Positions 18,407 to 26,963 are shown, counted from the stretch's first letter. The stretch is DNA of 64,000 nt from UBA7672 sp963784415 (GCA_963784415.1 CAWARK010000006.1:248001-312000), one strand, 5' to 3'. Made by a program: numbers and translations. Notes: a model not told the origin generated them from the sequence alone.

Positions 18407-18868
18407 ATGAGCGTCGCGCTGTCCAGCCAAGCCGTTTGCATTTCCTGCGGATCTGCAAATCGCATCCCCGCCAACAAACCCGCCGCTGCCGCCAAGTGTG
18501 GACGCTGTGGCGTGCCGCTGGGCCTCGACATACCGGCGGATGTTGACGACGGTCAGCTGAAGCAGGTTCTTGAGAAATCGTCGGGGCTGGTCCTTCTCGA
18601 CGTATGGGCTCCGTGGTGCGGTCCGTGTCGCGCCATGGCGCCTCAGTTCGCTGCTGCTGCGAAGTTGCTGGCCGGCCTGGCGCGACTGGTGAAGCTCAAC
18701 GCCGATCGCAGTCAGATGGTCCAAAGCTTCGGCGTATCCGGCATCCCCGCGCTTATCCTGTTCCGCGATGGCCGCGTCATCGACCGCAAGGCGGGACTGA
18801 TCAAGGCCGACGCCCTGGTCGCATGGGTTCGCGGCCATCTGACCAACTCAGACAAACCCGCAATCTGA
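18407..18868 (+). CDS. trxC: Thioredoxin TrxC-like with N-terminal zinc ribbon
   Basis: A 153-residue thiol reductase. An N-terminal zinc ribbon (CISCGSANRIP and CGRCGVPLG) precedes a thioredoxin fold with the active site WCGPC (VLLDVWAPWCGPCRAM) and the cis-Pro loop GVSGIPALILF. This layout is that of thioredoxin 2. It starts 4 bp after the SQR stop, so it is co-transcribed; it probably reduces persulfides made by the SQR or rhodanese. It may be a locus-specific paralogue rather than the housekeeping trxC. Confidence 0.9.
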   Translation: MSVALSSQAVCISCGSANRIPANKPAAAAKCGRCGVPLGLDIPADVDDGQLKQVLEKSSGLVLLDVWAPWCGPCRAMAPQFAAAAKLLAGLARLVKLNADRSQMVQSFGVSGIPALILFRDGRVIDRKAGLIKADALVAWVRGHLTNSDKPAI

Positions 18869-18879
18869 AGGAGTCTTCT

Positions 18880-19083
18880 ATGTCACTTGATCGTGCTGTC
18901 CTTGCCTTCGCCGGACTAGTTGTGCTGGCTGGCGTTGTTCTATCCCTGACCGTCCATCCACTGTGGGTCTGGTTGTCGGCCTTCGCCGGCGCCAACATGC
19001 TGCAAGCAGCGTTCACAGGCTTCTGCCCGGCTGCGATGATCTTCAAGAAGCTGGGCGTGCAGCCGGGAACGGCATTCCGGTAG
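18880..19083 (+). CDS. YgaP-like DUF2892 membrane protein
   Basis: A 67-residue protein with two hydrophobic helices joined by a short turn (LAFAGLVVLAGVVLSLTV and WLSAFAGANMLQAAFTG), then CPAAMIFKKLG. This is the membrane domain found at the C-terminus of the rhodanese YgaP, here as a stand-alone protein. GAAGGAG precedes the ATG. It is the last gene of the SQR operon, 11 bp after trxC. In YgaP the Cys-Pro segment is proposed to handle sulfur-containing anions; here it could pair with the separate rhodanese. Confidence 0.85.
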   Translation: MSLDRAVLAFAGLVVLAGVVLSLTVHPLWVWLSAFAGANMLQAAFTGFCPAAMIFKKLGVQPGTAFR

Positions 19084-19095
19084 GTCTTCTGACCG

Positions 19096-19434
19096 CTAGT
19101 GGCTGGGCCCACCATAGAGTTCGCAGAGCACGCCGATCAGGCGCTCAGCGATCGGGTCAGACAGGCGGTAATAGATCGTCTGAGCCTCACGGCGTGTGGC
19201 GACGAGCCCCTCCGCCCGCATCTTGGCGAGATGCTGTGACAGCGCCGACTGCGTGAGGTTCACATGCTGGCCGAGTTGCGTCACGGACATCTCTCCGCCA
19301 CTCAGCCTGCAAAGTACTGTCAGGCGCTGGTCATTCGCCAACAGCTTGAGCAATTGCGCAGCTTCCGCCGCTCTCGACTCAAGCTTGCGCACAGCGGGAA
19401 CTACTGCGCTGGGCTTGCGGCGGGCTACGGGCAT
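19096..19434 (-). CDS. Second ArsR-family repressor with BigR-type dithiol
   Basis: A 112-residue winged-helix repressor with HTH LTQSALSQHLAKMRAEGLVATRREAQTIYYRL. Like the regulator at 16.7 kb it has two isolated cysteines, C42 (LTVLCRLSGGEMS) and C104 (GVLCELYGG), matching the BigR positions. This sequence (SALSQHL, QTIYYRL) is closer to BigR as I recall it. It converges on the SQR operon. GGAG lies upstream of its ATG. Its own promoter contains a GCTAA-type palindrome unlike the first operator, so the two paralogues probably recognise different DNA. Confidence 0.88.
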   Translation of the reverse strand: MPVARRKPSAVVPAVRKLESRAAEAAQLLKLLANDQRLTVLCRLSGGEMSVTQLGQHVNLTQSALSQHLAKMRAEGLVATRREAQTIYYRLSDPIAERLIGVLCELYGGPSH

Positions 19435-19458
19435 AGGCGGCTCCAGAACGTTCAGGTG

Positions 19459-19489
19459 GCTAATTTAGCAACAGCTAAAGGACATACAA
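19459..19489 (-). promoter_or_regulatory. Promoter and palindromic operator of second ArsR gene
   Basis: On the minus strand, TTGTAT (19489-19484) and TAAATT (19467-19462) form a -35/-10 pair with a 16-bp spacer. Overlapping them is TTTAGC-AACA-GCTAAA (19464-19479) and a third half-site making GCTAATTTAGC (19459-19469). Three related half-sites suggest one dimer plus a partial site. Autorepression is inferred. Confidence 0.65.
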
Positions 19490-19514
19490 GGCGCACGATG
19501 TAGCGGCCCGCCCC

Positions 19515-19784
19515 TCAGACTGGGGAGACAGCGCGCCAGCCCACATAGACAGCTACAATCAGGACAAAGGCCGCGAATAGCCGCTGCAGGAGCGAACGCT
19601 GACCCGCCAGTTTGCGACTGGCCCATACGCCGACCGCGCCGCCGACCAGGCCGCCCGCGAGCATCCAGCCGGCGATAGGCCAGATCACCAATCCAGATAT
19701 TGCATAGTTGACCGCGGTAGTTGCTCCAAAGACTGCGACGGCCAGCAAGACCATGACGATGGCCTGTCGAACAACTGCATTGTC
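19515..19784 (-). pseudogene. TauE/SafE (TSUP) transporter remnant, C-terminal end only
   Basis: The last 80-odd residues read as the end of a TauE/SafE sulfite/anion exporter: VRQAIVMVLLAVAVFGATTA, then IAGWMLAGGLVGGAVGVWASRKLAG and a final helix LFAAFVLIVAVYVGWRAV. Normal members have about 250 residues and 7-8 helices. Upstream of about 19784 the frame stays open to 20132 but the sequence is Arg/Cys/Trp-rich and does not look coding. The 5' two thirds have apparently been deleted. Such exporters are commonly found beside SQR/BigR genes, so this is probably decayed sulfur-locus material. Confidence 0.6.
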
Positions 19785-20147
19785 TCTAAGAGGAGACAGC
19801 TGCCGGATGTCCCAGTTCGTATAAGGCCGCAGATAGCGTGTTGCTCCGCAACGGGCGGGTTGTTGCGACGCGCCGGACTGGCTGCTCGTCCACAGACCGA
19901 GATATTGTTTCTGCAGGGCACACCATCGGGCGCTAACTGGAGACGCGACCGCATGCGTCATCCAGCATCTCATCAGCGACCGCCCGCGAAACCAGTCTCT
20001 CGCATTTCTGCCGGGCTGGAAAAACTCGGCTTTCGACGCGATGCCAGAGACTCGCTCGCGGAAATGGCCCCATTGCCCGCACATCGTGCGCGTTCCTCGA
20101 TGAGCAACAACCAGGTAAGCGTGGATCGACACACCACAACGGAAAGC
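19785..20147. other. Non-coding stretch at a deletion junction
   Basis: I see no supported gene in these roughly 360 bp. All frames give biased, low-hydrophobicity translations without motifs or ribosome sites. It separates the truncated TSUP gene from the SDR gene and probably marks a rearrangement scar. Confidence 0.45.
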
Positions 20148-20999
20148 TCAGGTAAGGTTGCCGCTCAGGGCAACTTCCATCCCAACCGACAGACGCTCGT
20201 GACTGCGCATGTCTTCCAGCCTCGCCTCGATTGCCGGCCTGATCGCGGCGAGCGCGTCAGCACCAGCCGCAAATATCTTCGGAGGCTTGTCCATGGCAGC
20301 GACCTTCAGAAGTGCGTCCGCCAGCTTTGCCGGGTCGTTCGTCTGCGCGCCGTTGTAGCCGCCCCACATCGCCTCGGGGCTGCCTTCGGCGGCATAGTCC
20401 GGCACCGGATGTGTCGCCCACTGGACATTCCGGGGATCGAGAAGGTTCGTGCGGAAGAAGCCAGGCTCGACAATCGTCACGGCAATTCCGAATTGCGCCA
20501 CTTCATCCCCGATTGCGAGTGACAGCCCTTCCAACGCAAACTTGCTCGCGCTGTAGGCGGAGCAATGCTTCATTCCAACCACGCCTGCGACTGAGCTGAT
20601 GTTGATGATCCTGCCTGAACGCTGCGCTCGCATGGCAGGCAAGGCGGCGCGCATGACGTTTGCGACGCCAAAGAAATTCGTGCGGAGTTGCGCCTCCAGT
20701 TCCCCGGCCGTGATCTCCTCGAAATTTCCGAGGATTGAATAGCCGGCATTGTTCACGAGAACATCGACGCGCCCAAAGCGACGCAGCGTCTCCTCGATCG
20801 CTGCCTGAGCCTGTCCTTCGTCCGCGACATTCAGCTTCGCGAAGGCAAGATTGTCCTGCGGCAGACCCGCGAACGCCGCGCGCAGCTTGTCGATATTGCG
20901 CCCCGTCGCCATGACGCGGTCGCCCGTGTTCAATGCCGCTCTGGCAAGGCTCGCGCCGATGCCGCTTGTTGTTCCCGTGATGAACCAGACTTTCGACAT
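20148..20999 (-). CDS. SDR-family oxidoreductase
   Basis: A 283-residue short-chain dehydrogenase with TGTTSGIG at the N-terminus, NNAGYSILG, and the catalytic Tyr/Lys as YSASK (HCSAYSASKFALEGLS), followed by a long C-terminal extension typical of the retinol/17-beta-HSD-like subgroup. AAGGAGG precedes the ATG at 20999; six upstream residues in the open frame are not needed. It starts 14 bp after the aldo-keto reductase stop and is surely co-transcribed with it. Substrate unknown. Confidence 0.92.
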   Translation of the reverse strand: MSKVWFITGTTSGIGASLARAALNTGDRVMATGRNIDKLRAAFAGLPQDNLAFAKLNVADEGQAQAAIEETLRRFGRVDVLVNNAGYSILGNFEEITAGELEAQLRTNFFGVANVMRAALPAMRAQRSGRIINISSVAGVVGMKHCSAYSASKFALEGLSLAIGDEVAQFGIAVTIVEPGFFRTNLLDPRNVQWATHPVPDYAAEGSPEAMWGGYNGAQTNDPAKLADALLKVAAMDKPPKIFAAGADALAAIRPAIEARLEDMRSHERLSVGMEVALSGNLT

Positions 21000-21013
21000 T
21001 CTCGCCTCCTTGA

Positions 21014-22183
21014 TCAAACTGTGTAGTCGATTGACGACATGTGCTCTTCGCCCATGCGGTCGCCGTAGACAGGGAACTTCGTGATCGCGGTTTCGATTTC
21101 CAGCACATCAGCGGGCGTCAGGTTCAAACGCTGCGCGCCGAGGTTCTCCAGAAGATGCGTCTCGCTGCGGGTGCCCGGGATCGGCACAATGTTCGGCCCC
21201 TTAGCGAGCAGCCATGCCAGCGAAACTTGCGACGGCGTCGCCCCCTTGGTCTGCGCATAGCCCTTCAGCCATTCGATGATCGGCATGTTGAGCGGCAGAT
21301 ACTGTCTCGAGAAGCGCGGGAACCCGGCGCGGAAATCCGTCTTCGCGTCGAACTTCGTGGTGGTGTCGTATTTGCCCGTCAGGAAGCCCGCGCCCACCGG
21401 AGACCATGGCACAAACCCGATGCCCAGTTCCTTGCAAGTGTCGAGAACGCCGTTCAACTCGACATTGCGCGTCCATAGCGAGTATTCGGACTGGACTGCG
21501 GACACAGCCTCCACGGCATGCGCACGACGGATCGTTGTCGCGCTGGCCTCGGAAAGACCGAAGTGAAGAACCTTTCCTTGCGCGATGAGATCCTTGATCG
21601 CACCAGCAACGTCTTCAATCGGCACGTTCGGATCGACGCGGTGCTGGTAGTAGAGATCGATGCGGTCGGTGCGAAGGCGCTTCAGCGACTCCTCGACGAC
21701 TTTCCTGATATGCTCGGGTCTGCTGTCCAGACCGATCGTGGCCCCGATAGCAAAGCCGAATTTCGTGGCGATCTTCACTTGGTTACGGATCGGCTGCAGC
21801 GCTTCGCCGACCAGCTCCTCGTTGATGTAGGGGCCATAGACTTCGGCTGTGTCGAAGAATGTCACGCCGTTCTCAAACGTGGTGCGGAGCGTTCTGATGC
21901 CCTGCTCCTTGGGAACGGGAGCATTGTAGTTGGCGCTCAAATTCATTGCCCCGGAGCCGAGCTCCGAGACTTCCAGATTTCCCAGCATGCGCTTCTTCAT
22001 GGTCGTGTTTCCTTTGATGGTGTTCGTTTGCGCCGTTGCGAGCGGCGCGGCCCACAGCGGCCCGACGGCCATGACGGCACTGAGAGATGCGGACGCCGTC
22101 AGAAACTGGCGACGGCCGACTGCGTGCTCGCCGGAGGCGGCTGAGGTTGAGCGGCCAGGTAGGCCTCGATCTTTCGCGTTCAT
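21014..22183 (-). CDS. Aldo/keto reductase with Tat signal peptide
   Basis: A 389-residue NADPH-dependent aldo/keto reductase. An unusual N-terminus carries the twin-arginine motif GRRQFLTASASLSAV and a hydrophobic stretch, so export to the periplasm by Tat, cofactor pre-loaded, is predicted. The barrel follows from MKKRMLGNLEVSELGSGAMNL, with catalytic residues in FFDTAEVYGPYINEELVG (Asp, Tyr), a Lys in KIATKFGF and QHRVDPNVP. The start at 22183 has GAAAGG upstream. An internal ATG at the KKRMLG segment could give a cytosolic form. Divergent LysR regulator and downstream SDR suggest a reductive detoxification operon. Confidence 0.9.
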   Translation of the reverse strand: MNAKDRGLPGRSTSAASGEHAVGRRQFLTASASLSAVMAVGPLWAAPLATAQTNTIKGNTTMKKRMLGNLEVSELGSGAMNLSANYNAPVPKEQGIRTLRTTFENGVTFFDTAEVYGPYINEELVGEALQPIRNQVKIATKFGFAIGATIGLDSRPEHIRKVVEESLKRLRTDRIDLYYQHRVDPNVPIEDVAGAIKDLIAQGKVLHFGLSEASATTIRRAHAVEAVSAVQSEYSLWTRNVELNGVLDTCKELGIGFVPWSPVGAGFLTGKYDTTTKFDAKTDFRAGFPRFSRQYLPLNMPIIEWLKGYAQTKGATPSQVSLAWLLAKGPNIVPIPGTRSETHLLENLGAQRLNLTPADVLEIETAITKFPVYGDRMGEEHMSSIDYTV

Positions 22184-22274
22184 GCGCTTTGCCTTTCGGG
22201 CTTTAGCGGACCTTTTGGCCCCGCTCACTGGCTACTGCCCAGAAGTAGCGCTCGCGCATCCATACGATTAGCGG

Positions 22275-22297
22275 CTATACTCGTCTTGATCTTATAG
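22275..22297. promoter_or_regulatory. Candidate LysR-type operator
   Basis: The inverted repeat CTATA-N13-TATAG contains the T-N11-A core of LysR-family sites. It lies between the divergent LysR gene and the aldo-keto reductase operon, closest to the regulator's own start, fitting autoregulation plus control of the operon. Confidence 0.45.
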
Positions 22298-22310
22298 GCT
22301 GGGGTTATGT

Positions 22311-23204
22311 ATGGCGCGGGAAAGCGTTGACGATCTGCTCGCATTTCTTGCGGTCGCGCGCGTGCAAAGCTTCACGCGGGCAGCGGCGGAGCTTGGCATT
22401 TCCCAACCAGCGCTCAGCGCGAAGATCACGGCGCTTGAAGCGCGACTGGGCGTGCGGCTGCTCACACGCACGACGCGCAGCGTATCAACGACCGAGGCAG
22501 GCGAGCAGCTGGTTCAGACGATCGGGCCCCACGTGGATGGCATAGAAGCGGGACTGGCCGCTTTGAGTGAAATCCGCGACAAGCCAGCCGGCAGCCTCCG
22601 CATCAGTTCGGTCGAGCACGCCTCGCAGACGATACTTGCCCCCGCGCTTGCAAAGCTGTTGCCCAACTATCCAGACATCGCAGTTGAGATCATCAACGAC
22701 TACGGCCTGACCGACATCGTGGCGGATCGCTTTGATGCTGGCATCCGGCTGGGCGAGCAGGTGGCTCAGGACATGATTGCCGTGCGCATCGGGCCAGACT
22801 TCGAGCAGGTGGTCGTTGGCGCGCCGTCTTACTTCAAGAAGCACGGCAAGCCGGCAACGCCCCACGATCTCGCTCGGCACGCCTGCATCGCCCTCCGCCT
22901 TCCAACGTCAGGCGGCTTGTGGTCGTGGCCGTTTGTTAAAAAGGGGCGCGAGCTGAAAGTGCGCCCAAACGGACAACTCGCATTCAACACCATCACGCTC
23001 GCCCTTGATGCTGCGTTGGCAGGACTGGGTCTCGCGTATCTGCCTGAAGATGTAGTGCGCGGTCCGCTGGCGAAGGGTCGACTGGTCCAAGTGCTCGCGG
23101 GCTGGTCAGCGCCAATGTCGGGATATCACTTATACTATCCGAGCCGGCGCCAGCCCACTCCGGCGTTTGCCTTGCTGGTCGAAGCGCTGCGCTATCGTGG
23201 GTAA
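22311..23204 (+). CDS. LysR-family transcriptional regulator
   Basis: A 297-residue regulator. The N-terminal winged HTH is clear (VDDLLAFLAVARVQSFTRAAAELGIS, then PALSAKITALEARLGVRLLTRT), and the substrate-binding domain runs from about residue 90. It falls in the CrgA-like group (SSVEHASQTILAPALAKLL, PSYFKKHGKPATPHDLARHACI). It is divergent from the Tat-exported aldo/keto reductase, a frequent pairing in which the LysR protein activates the reductase in response to quinone or electrophile stress. Confidence 0.93.
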   Translation: MARESVDDLLAFLAVARVQSFTRAAAELGISQPALSAKITALEARLGVRLLTRTTRSVSTTEAGEQLVQTIGPHVDGIEAGLAALSEIRDKPAGSLRISSVEHASQTILAPALAKLLPNYPDIAVEIINDYGLTDIVADRFDAGIRLGEQVAQDMIAVRIGPDFEQVVVGAPSYFKKHGKPATPHDLARHACIALRLPTSGGLWSWPFVKKGRELKVRPNGQLAFNTITLALDAALAGLGLAYLPEDVVRGPLAKGRLVQVLAGWSAPMSGYHLYYPSRRQPTPAFALLVEALRYRG

Positions 23205-23604
23205 CGATCATCCACCCTGCAGCCTTCTACCAAAGACGAGGCAGGGGCTGTTGCCCCGCAACATTTGATCTGTCGCGGCGCGTGGCCGACTGCCTGCTCT
23301 TGCACGGAGACGGATGTAGTTTTCCGACAAGCAAAATTCGTGGCGCGTTTGAGAGCCACAGCCGCATCCGTCATGCGGCATCTAACCAGCAACCACCATG
23401 CGAAAGCGATCTCTGCCATTTCGGCGCTGACCGCTACTTTCCACTTTTTGCGAGGCTCCAGAGACTCGCCCATGCAAATGGGCTGAATTCGCGGTGCATG
23501 CGAACGGCAACCGAGTCTCTGGGAGGAATCTCTGCCGCTATGTCCCGGACAGTGGGCCTCTATTCAGAGGTTCGGGACTTCTGGCCTCGGAGACCGGAAG
23601 ACCC
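23205..23604. other. Intergenic region before tRNA genes
   Basis: This 400-bp stretch after the LysR gene has no supported gene. Short open frames on both strands lack ribosome sites and protein-like composition. It lies directly 3' of tRNA-Gln, where integrated elements often end. Confidence 0.5.
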
Positions 23605-23679
<75 letters not shown>

Positions 23680-23849
23680 GTGCAGGGAGGACGGGAGAGT
23701 TATGCGTTTCGCGCGCTGAATGCAACTGCTGCCGTTCGCCCTGTTTTGTCCCGCTTTTGGCTAATTTCGGCGGACCGGCGTTAGTAATTTGAAGTCCACC
23801 GAAAGCTAATTGCGCCCCGGATTGAAAGCCGCTATAGCCCCGCCTCCGT

Positions 23850-23926
23850 CGGAGTATAGCTCAGCCTGGTAGAGCGCTTGCTTCGGGAGCAAGAGGTCGT
23901 TGGTTCGAATCCAGCTACTCCGACCA
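23850..23926 (+). tRNA. tRNA-Pro (anticodon CGG)
   Basis: A complete cloverleaf: acceptor CGGAGTA with TACTCCG, D-arm GCTCAGCCTGGTAGAGC, anticodon stem CTTGC/GCAAG with loop TTCGGGA (anticodon CGG), variable AGGTC, T-arm GTTGGTTCGAATCCAGC, discriminator A and an encoded CCA. Confidence 0.96.
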
Positions 23927-23981
23927 AGTCCGCTCCCACCCATATAAAGACATCCTGCACACCCGGCCGGTCCGCCGGCGT

Positions 23982-24000
23982 GGCCGGAGGTGTTCCGGCC
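23982..24000 (+). other. Hairpin downstream of tRNA-Pro
   Basis: GGCCGGA-GGTGT-TCCGGCC forms a perfect 7-bp stem without a T-run. It could aid tRNA transcript termination or processing, or be chance in GC-rich DNA. Confidence 0.3.
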
Positions 24001-24057
24001 GCGTATTTGACGCTAAGCCGTGGTTAAAAGGGCTGTCGGCACGCCCGGAGACAAGCG

Positions 24058-25821
24058 ATGAGAACTTTCCTCCTCACTTTCCTTGGCGGTCTGGCCGCCC
24101 TGATCGTGTTCTTCGTTCTTGTCCCGCTTATCCTGATCATGTCCTTCCTGCCCTCCGGCGAGCCGCCCAGGGCGCACAACGCGGTACTGGAACTGGACCT
24201 GCGGAATTCCTCGCCCGACCAGCCGGCGTCCGATCCGATCAGCGCCGCCTTCAGCGACACTTCCTTCGTCGAGGTTCTTCTGCGCCTCAACGCCGCAGCG
24301 AACGATCCGGACGTCAAAGGCGTCTTCGTGCGCGCCGCCGAGATGGATATGGGCTCCTCCCGCGCCGAGGAGCTGCGCGCAGCTTTCCTGCGGCTCCGCG
24401 CCAAGGACAAGTTCGTGATCGCCCACACGCAGGGCTTCCTCGCGTCCGGCCCCTCCGCCTATCGCGCCATCTCTGCCGCCAACGAGATCTGGATGCAGCC
24501 CGGCACGTCGTTCGAAACGCCCGGCATCCAGTTCGAAACCATGTTCCTCGGCGGCGCGGCTGAGAAGCTGAAGATCGATCCGGAGATCGAGGCCTTCTAC
24601 GAATTCAAGAACGCGCCTGACGTCTACAAGCGCAAGGACTACTCCGAGCCGCACGCCCGCGCGATGACGGAGCTTGCCGAAAGCGTCTGGCGCCACTCCA
24701 TCGCCGACATCGCTGTCGACCGGAAAATGGATCCGGCCGCCCTGCGCGCCCTGCTGGAGGCCAGCCCCTATCAAGCCCCGCGCGCCGTCGAACTGAAACT
24801 GGTCGACAAGCTCGGCTACCCGGAAGAAGCCGCCGCAGAAGCCCGCAAGCTCGCCGACGGCGACCTCGTTGAAATCGCCCACTACGCGCCGCGCCCGCAT
24901 CGCGGCAAGGCCGTCATCGCCATCGTCGGCGGCGAGGGCGACATTGTCACGGGCGGCGGCGGTCCGCCCAGCATTACGTCGATCGGCACGCCGGTGTTCG
25001 CCTCCGATCGTGTCGCGGCAGAACTCGACGCCATCGCGCAGGACAAGACCATCAACGCCGTTGTCTTCCGCGTCGATAGCGGCGGCGGATCGGCCACGGC
25101 CTCCGACCAGATCTGGAGCGCCGTGAAACGCGTGCAGGCGTCCGGCAAGAAAGTCGTCGTCTCGATGGGGTCGCTGGCTGCATCAGGCGGCTACTACGTC
25201 GCCGCCAGCGCCGACAGCGTCGTCGCCAACCGTTCCACGATCACGGGATCGATTGGCGTGTTCGGCGGCAAGATCGCTGTCGGTGATGCGCTACGCCAGT
25301 TCGGCATCAACCCCGCATCCGTCGGCGTCGGCGGCCCCTATGCCGGCGCCTACTCCGCCAACAAGTTCACGCCCGCCCAGCGCACCAAGCTGCTGGAATC
25401 CCTGCAGGCCACCTACGACCGCTTCACAGGCATCGTCGCCGAGGGCCGCAAACTGCCGCTGCAGAAGGTGCAGGAGATCGCGCGCGGCCGTGTCTGGTCG
25501 GGCGAGGACGCGCTCGCCAACGGTCTCGTCAACAAGACGGGCGACCTGATGGTCGCCATCGACGAAGCCCGTGCGCTGGCCGGCTTCAAGGAAGAAGACG
25601 GGGTCGATGTCCGTCTGCAGGTTCAGAACGTCACGCCGTTCCAGCTCCTCACCGGCCTGATGACACAGGCAAAGGCCGGTGGCTCGGTGGATTCCCGTCT
25701 CGCCGCGGCGCTCGCATCAACGCTCGGACCGGAACGCACACAGGCCCTGCTCTCGCAACTCACGCAGATGGGCCAACCGCCCTCCGCCCGCGCCTGGCTG
25801 CCCCCGGTGATCGAGCACTAG
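24058..25821 (+). CDS. sppA: Signal peptide peptidase SppA, 67K type
   Basis: A 587-residue membrane-anchored serine protease that degrades cleaved signal peptides. An N-terminal TM helix (LLTFLGGLAALIVFFVLVPLILI) is followed by two S49 domains, the long form as in E. coli. The Ser/Lys dyad is split between them: Lys184 in the first (EFKNAPDVYK) and Ser376 in the second (SMGSLAASGGYYVAA). TGSIGVFGGK and the C-terminal helices complete the fold. GGAG precedes the ATG. It is a single-gene unit ending in a hairpin convergent with the phosphatase gene. Confidence 0.95.
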   Translation: MRTFLLTFLGGLAALIVFFVLVPLILIMSFLPSGEPPRAHNAVLELDLRNSSPDQPASDPISAAFSDTSFVEVLLRLNAAANDPDVKGVFVRAAEMDMGSSRAEELRAAFLRLRAKDKFVIAHTQGFLASGPSAYRAISAANEIWMQPGTSFETPGIQFETMFLGGAAEKLKIDPEIEAFYEFKNAPDVYKRKDYSEPHARAMTELAESVWRHSIADIAVDRKMDPAALRALLEASPYQAPRAVELKLVDKLGYPEEAAAEARKLADGDLVEIAHYAPRPHRGKAVIAIVGGEGDIVTGGGGPPSITSIGTPVFASDRVAAELDAIAQDKTINAVVFRVDSGGGSATASDQIWSAVKRVQASGKKVVVSMGSLAASGGYYVAASADSVVANRSTITGSIGVFGGKIAVGDALRQFGINPASVGVGGPYAGAYSANKFTPAQRTKLLESLQATYDRFTGIVAEGRKLPLQKVQEIARGRVWSGEDALANGLVNKTGDLMVAIDEARALAGFKEEDGVDVRLQVQNVTPFQLLTGLMTQAKAGGSVDSRLAAALASTLGPERTQALLSQLTQMGQPPSARAWLPPVIEH

Positions 25822-25830
25822 GCCGGATCT

Positions 25831-25858
25831 GGACCGTCGGGCTCCCGCCCGGCGGTCC
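25831..25858. terminator. Convergent hairpin terminator (sppA / phosphatase gene)
   Basis: GGACCG-T-CGGGC and GCCCG-G-CGGTCC pair around a four-base loop. No strong T-run follows. Its position between two convergent genes suggests a shared, bidirectional stop. Confidence 0.5.
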
Positions 25859-25862
25859 AGAG

Positions 25863-26444
25863 TTACACGCACTCAATCCGCTCAATCGCCCCGCCATTCA
25901 GCCAGAAGAACGCATCCTGCGGAATATCCAGCATCAGCGCTTCATCGCGGTGAAGCTTCAGGAACAATCCACGCAGGATACGCCCCGCCACCCCATGCGA
26001 TACGGCGACGATTGGCCCGCCGGACGCCGCCGCATCCTCCAGCCATCCGCCTAGCCGCTCCGTCAGCGCTTCATAGCTGTCGCCGCCCGGCGCATCGAAG
26101 AACCAGCTCCAGCGTTTCGCCCCAGCATCGTACTCCGGCGCCATCGCGCGAATGTCGTCCTTCAGCATCCCGTCCCACTCACCGAGACTGATCTCCGCCA
26201 GACGCGCATCCGTCTCGATCGGTGCGGCCAGCCCCGACTCATCCTTGATCAACCGTGCCGTATGCCGCGTGCGCCCCAATGGCGAAGCGATGATCCGCGC
26301 CTCCGCCGGCACAACCTCGCGCAGCTTTTCCCCGATACGGCGCGCCTGCTCGACGCCCAGCGCTGTCAGCGGCGAATCCTTCGCCCCCTGTATGCGGCCG
26401 GTCGCGTTGAACTCGGTCTGCCCGTGCCGGACGAGGTAGATCAT
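25863..26444 (-). CDS. Histidine phosphatase family protein (phosphoglycerate mutase-like)
   Basis: A 193-residue branch-1 histidine phosphatase with the phosphohistidine motif LVRHGQTEFN near the N-terminus, a second Arg in SPLGRTRHTA, Glu in LAEISLGEWDG and the second catalytic His in AVSHGVAGR. Cofactor-dependent mutase or a broad phosphatase; the substrate is not readable. The ATG at 26444 is chosen because the fold begins there and the codon overlaps the stop of the upstream gene (ATGA). The long open extension beyond it has no coding character. Confidence 0.92.
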   Translation of the reverse strand: MIYLVRHGQTEFNATGRIQGAKDSPLTALGVEQARRIGEKLREVVPAEARIIASPLGRTRHTARLIKDESGLAAPIETDARLAEISLGEWDGMLKDDIRAMAPEYDAGAKRWSWFFDAPGGDSYEALTERLGGWLEDAAASGGPIVAVSHGVAGRILRGLFLKLHRDEALMLDIPQDAFFWLNGGAIERIECV

Positions 26445-26953
26445 CGGTCGAAAGCGATCAGTGTGTAGGACACGCCCCCAGGTTTCGACTCTTGCTTCAG
26501 CACCACGCGCGTCCATGCATCGCCCACAGTCCAGGTGTGACCATCGCCAGTTGCCGCGCCCAGATTGCCGAGCGCGGCTTGTAGCGCCGCGACAGGTGAG
26601 GCATCCGGAGAAGCAAGCCAGCGCAGGCCGCATGCGATGGTTGGCTTGTCCGCTACATGCCTGAATGGCGCGATGCCAAGGACGACCTGACCGCCGCCCT
26701 TTGCAATGACCCTGAAGCCCATCATGTGTTGCTTGCCGGCGATCAGGGGCTCGCCGCCGAACCCGTCCATCTCGCTGAGCCGCAGAGGCGGCAGATTCTT
26801 GCCGCGCGCGGCGTCGCCGAGCGTGAAGCTTACGGCCGGCTGGCTTATGCAGTGCTCCTTGAGAAGGTCGACCACCGCCTCCGGCGCGTGCTGCGCCGCC
26901 GCCGACCCCATACTGGCAAGCGCCAGTGTCGCCGAAACCACGATTGACCGCAT
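26441..26953 (-). CDS. Hypothetical exported protein
   Basis: A 170-residue protein with a Sec signal peptide (MRSIVVSATLALASMGSAAAQ). The mature part has two cysteines (KEHCISQP and TIACGLRWL) that could form a periplasmic disulfide, and a beta-rich, Gly-rich core (GGGQVVLGIAPFRH). I do not recognise a family. It is co-transcribed with the histidine phosphatase downstream (4-bp overlap) and lies 10 bp after the MBL hydrolase stop. Confidence 0.75.
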   Translation of the reverse strand: MRSIVVSATLALASMGSAAAQHAPEAVVDLLKEHCISQPAVSFTLGDAARGKNLPPLRLSEMDGFGGEPLIAGKQHMMGFRVIAKGGGQVVLGIAPFRHVADKPTIACGLRWLASPDASPVAALQAALGNLGAATGDGHTWTVGDAWTRVVLKQESKPGGVSYTLIAFDR

Positions 26954-26963
26954 GCTTGTCCCC

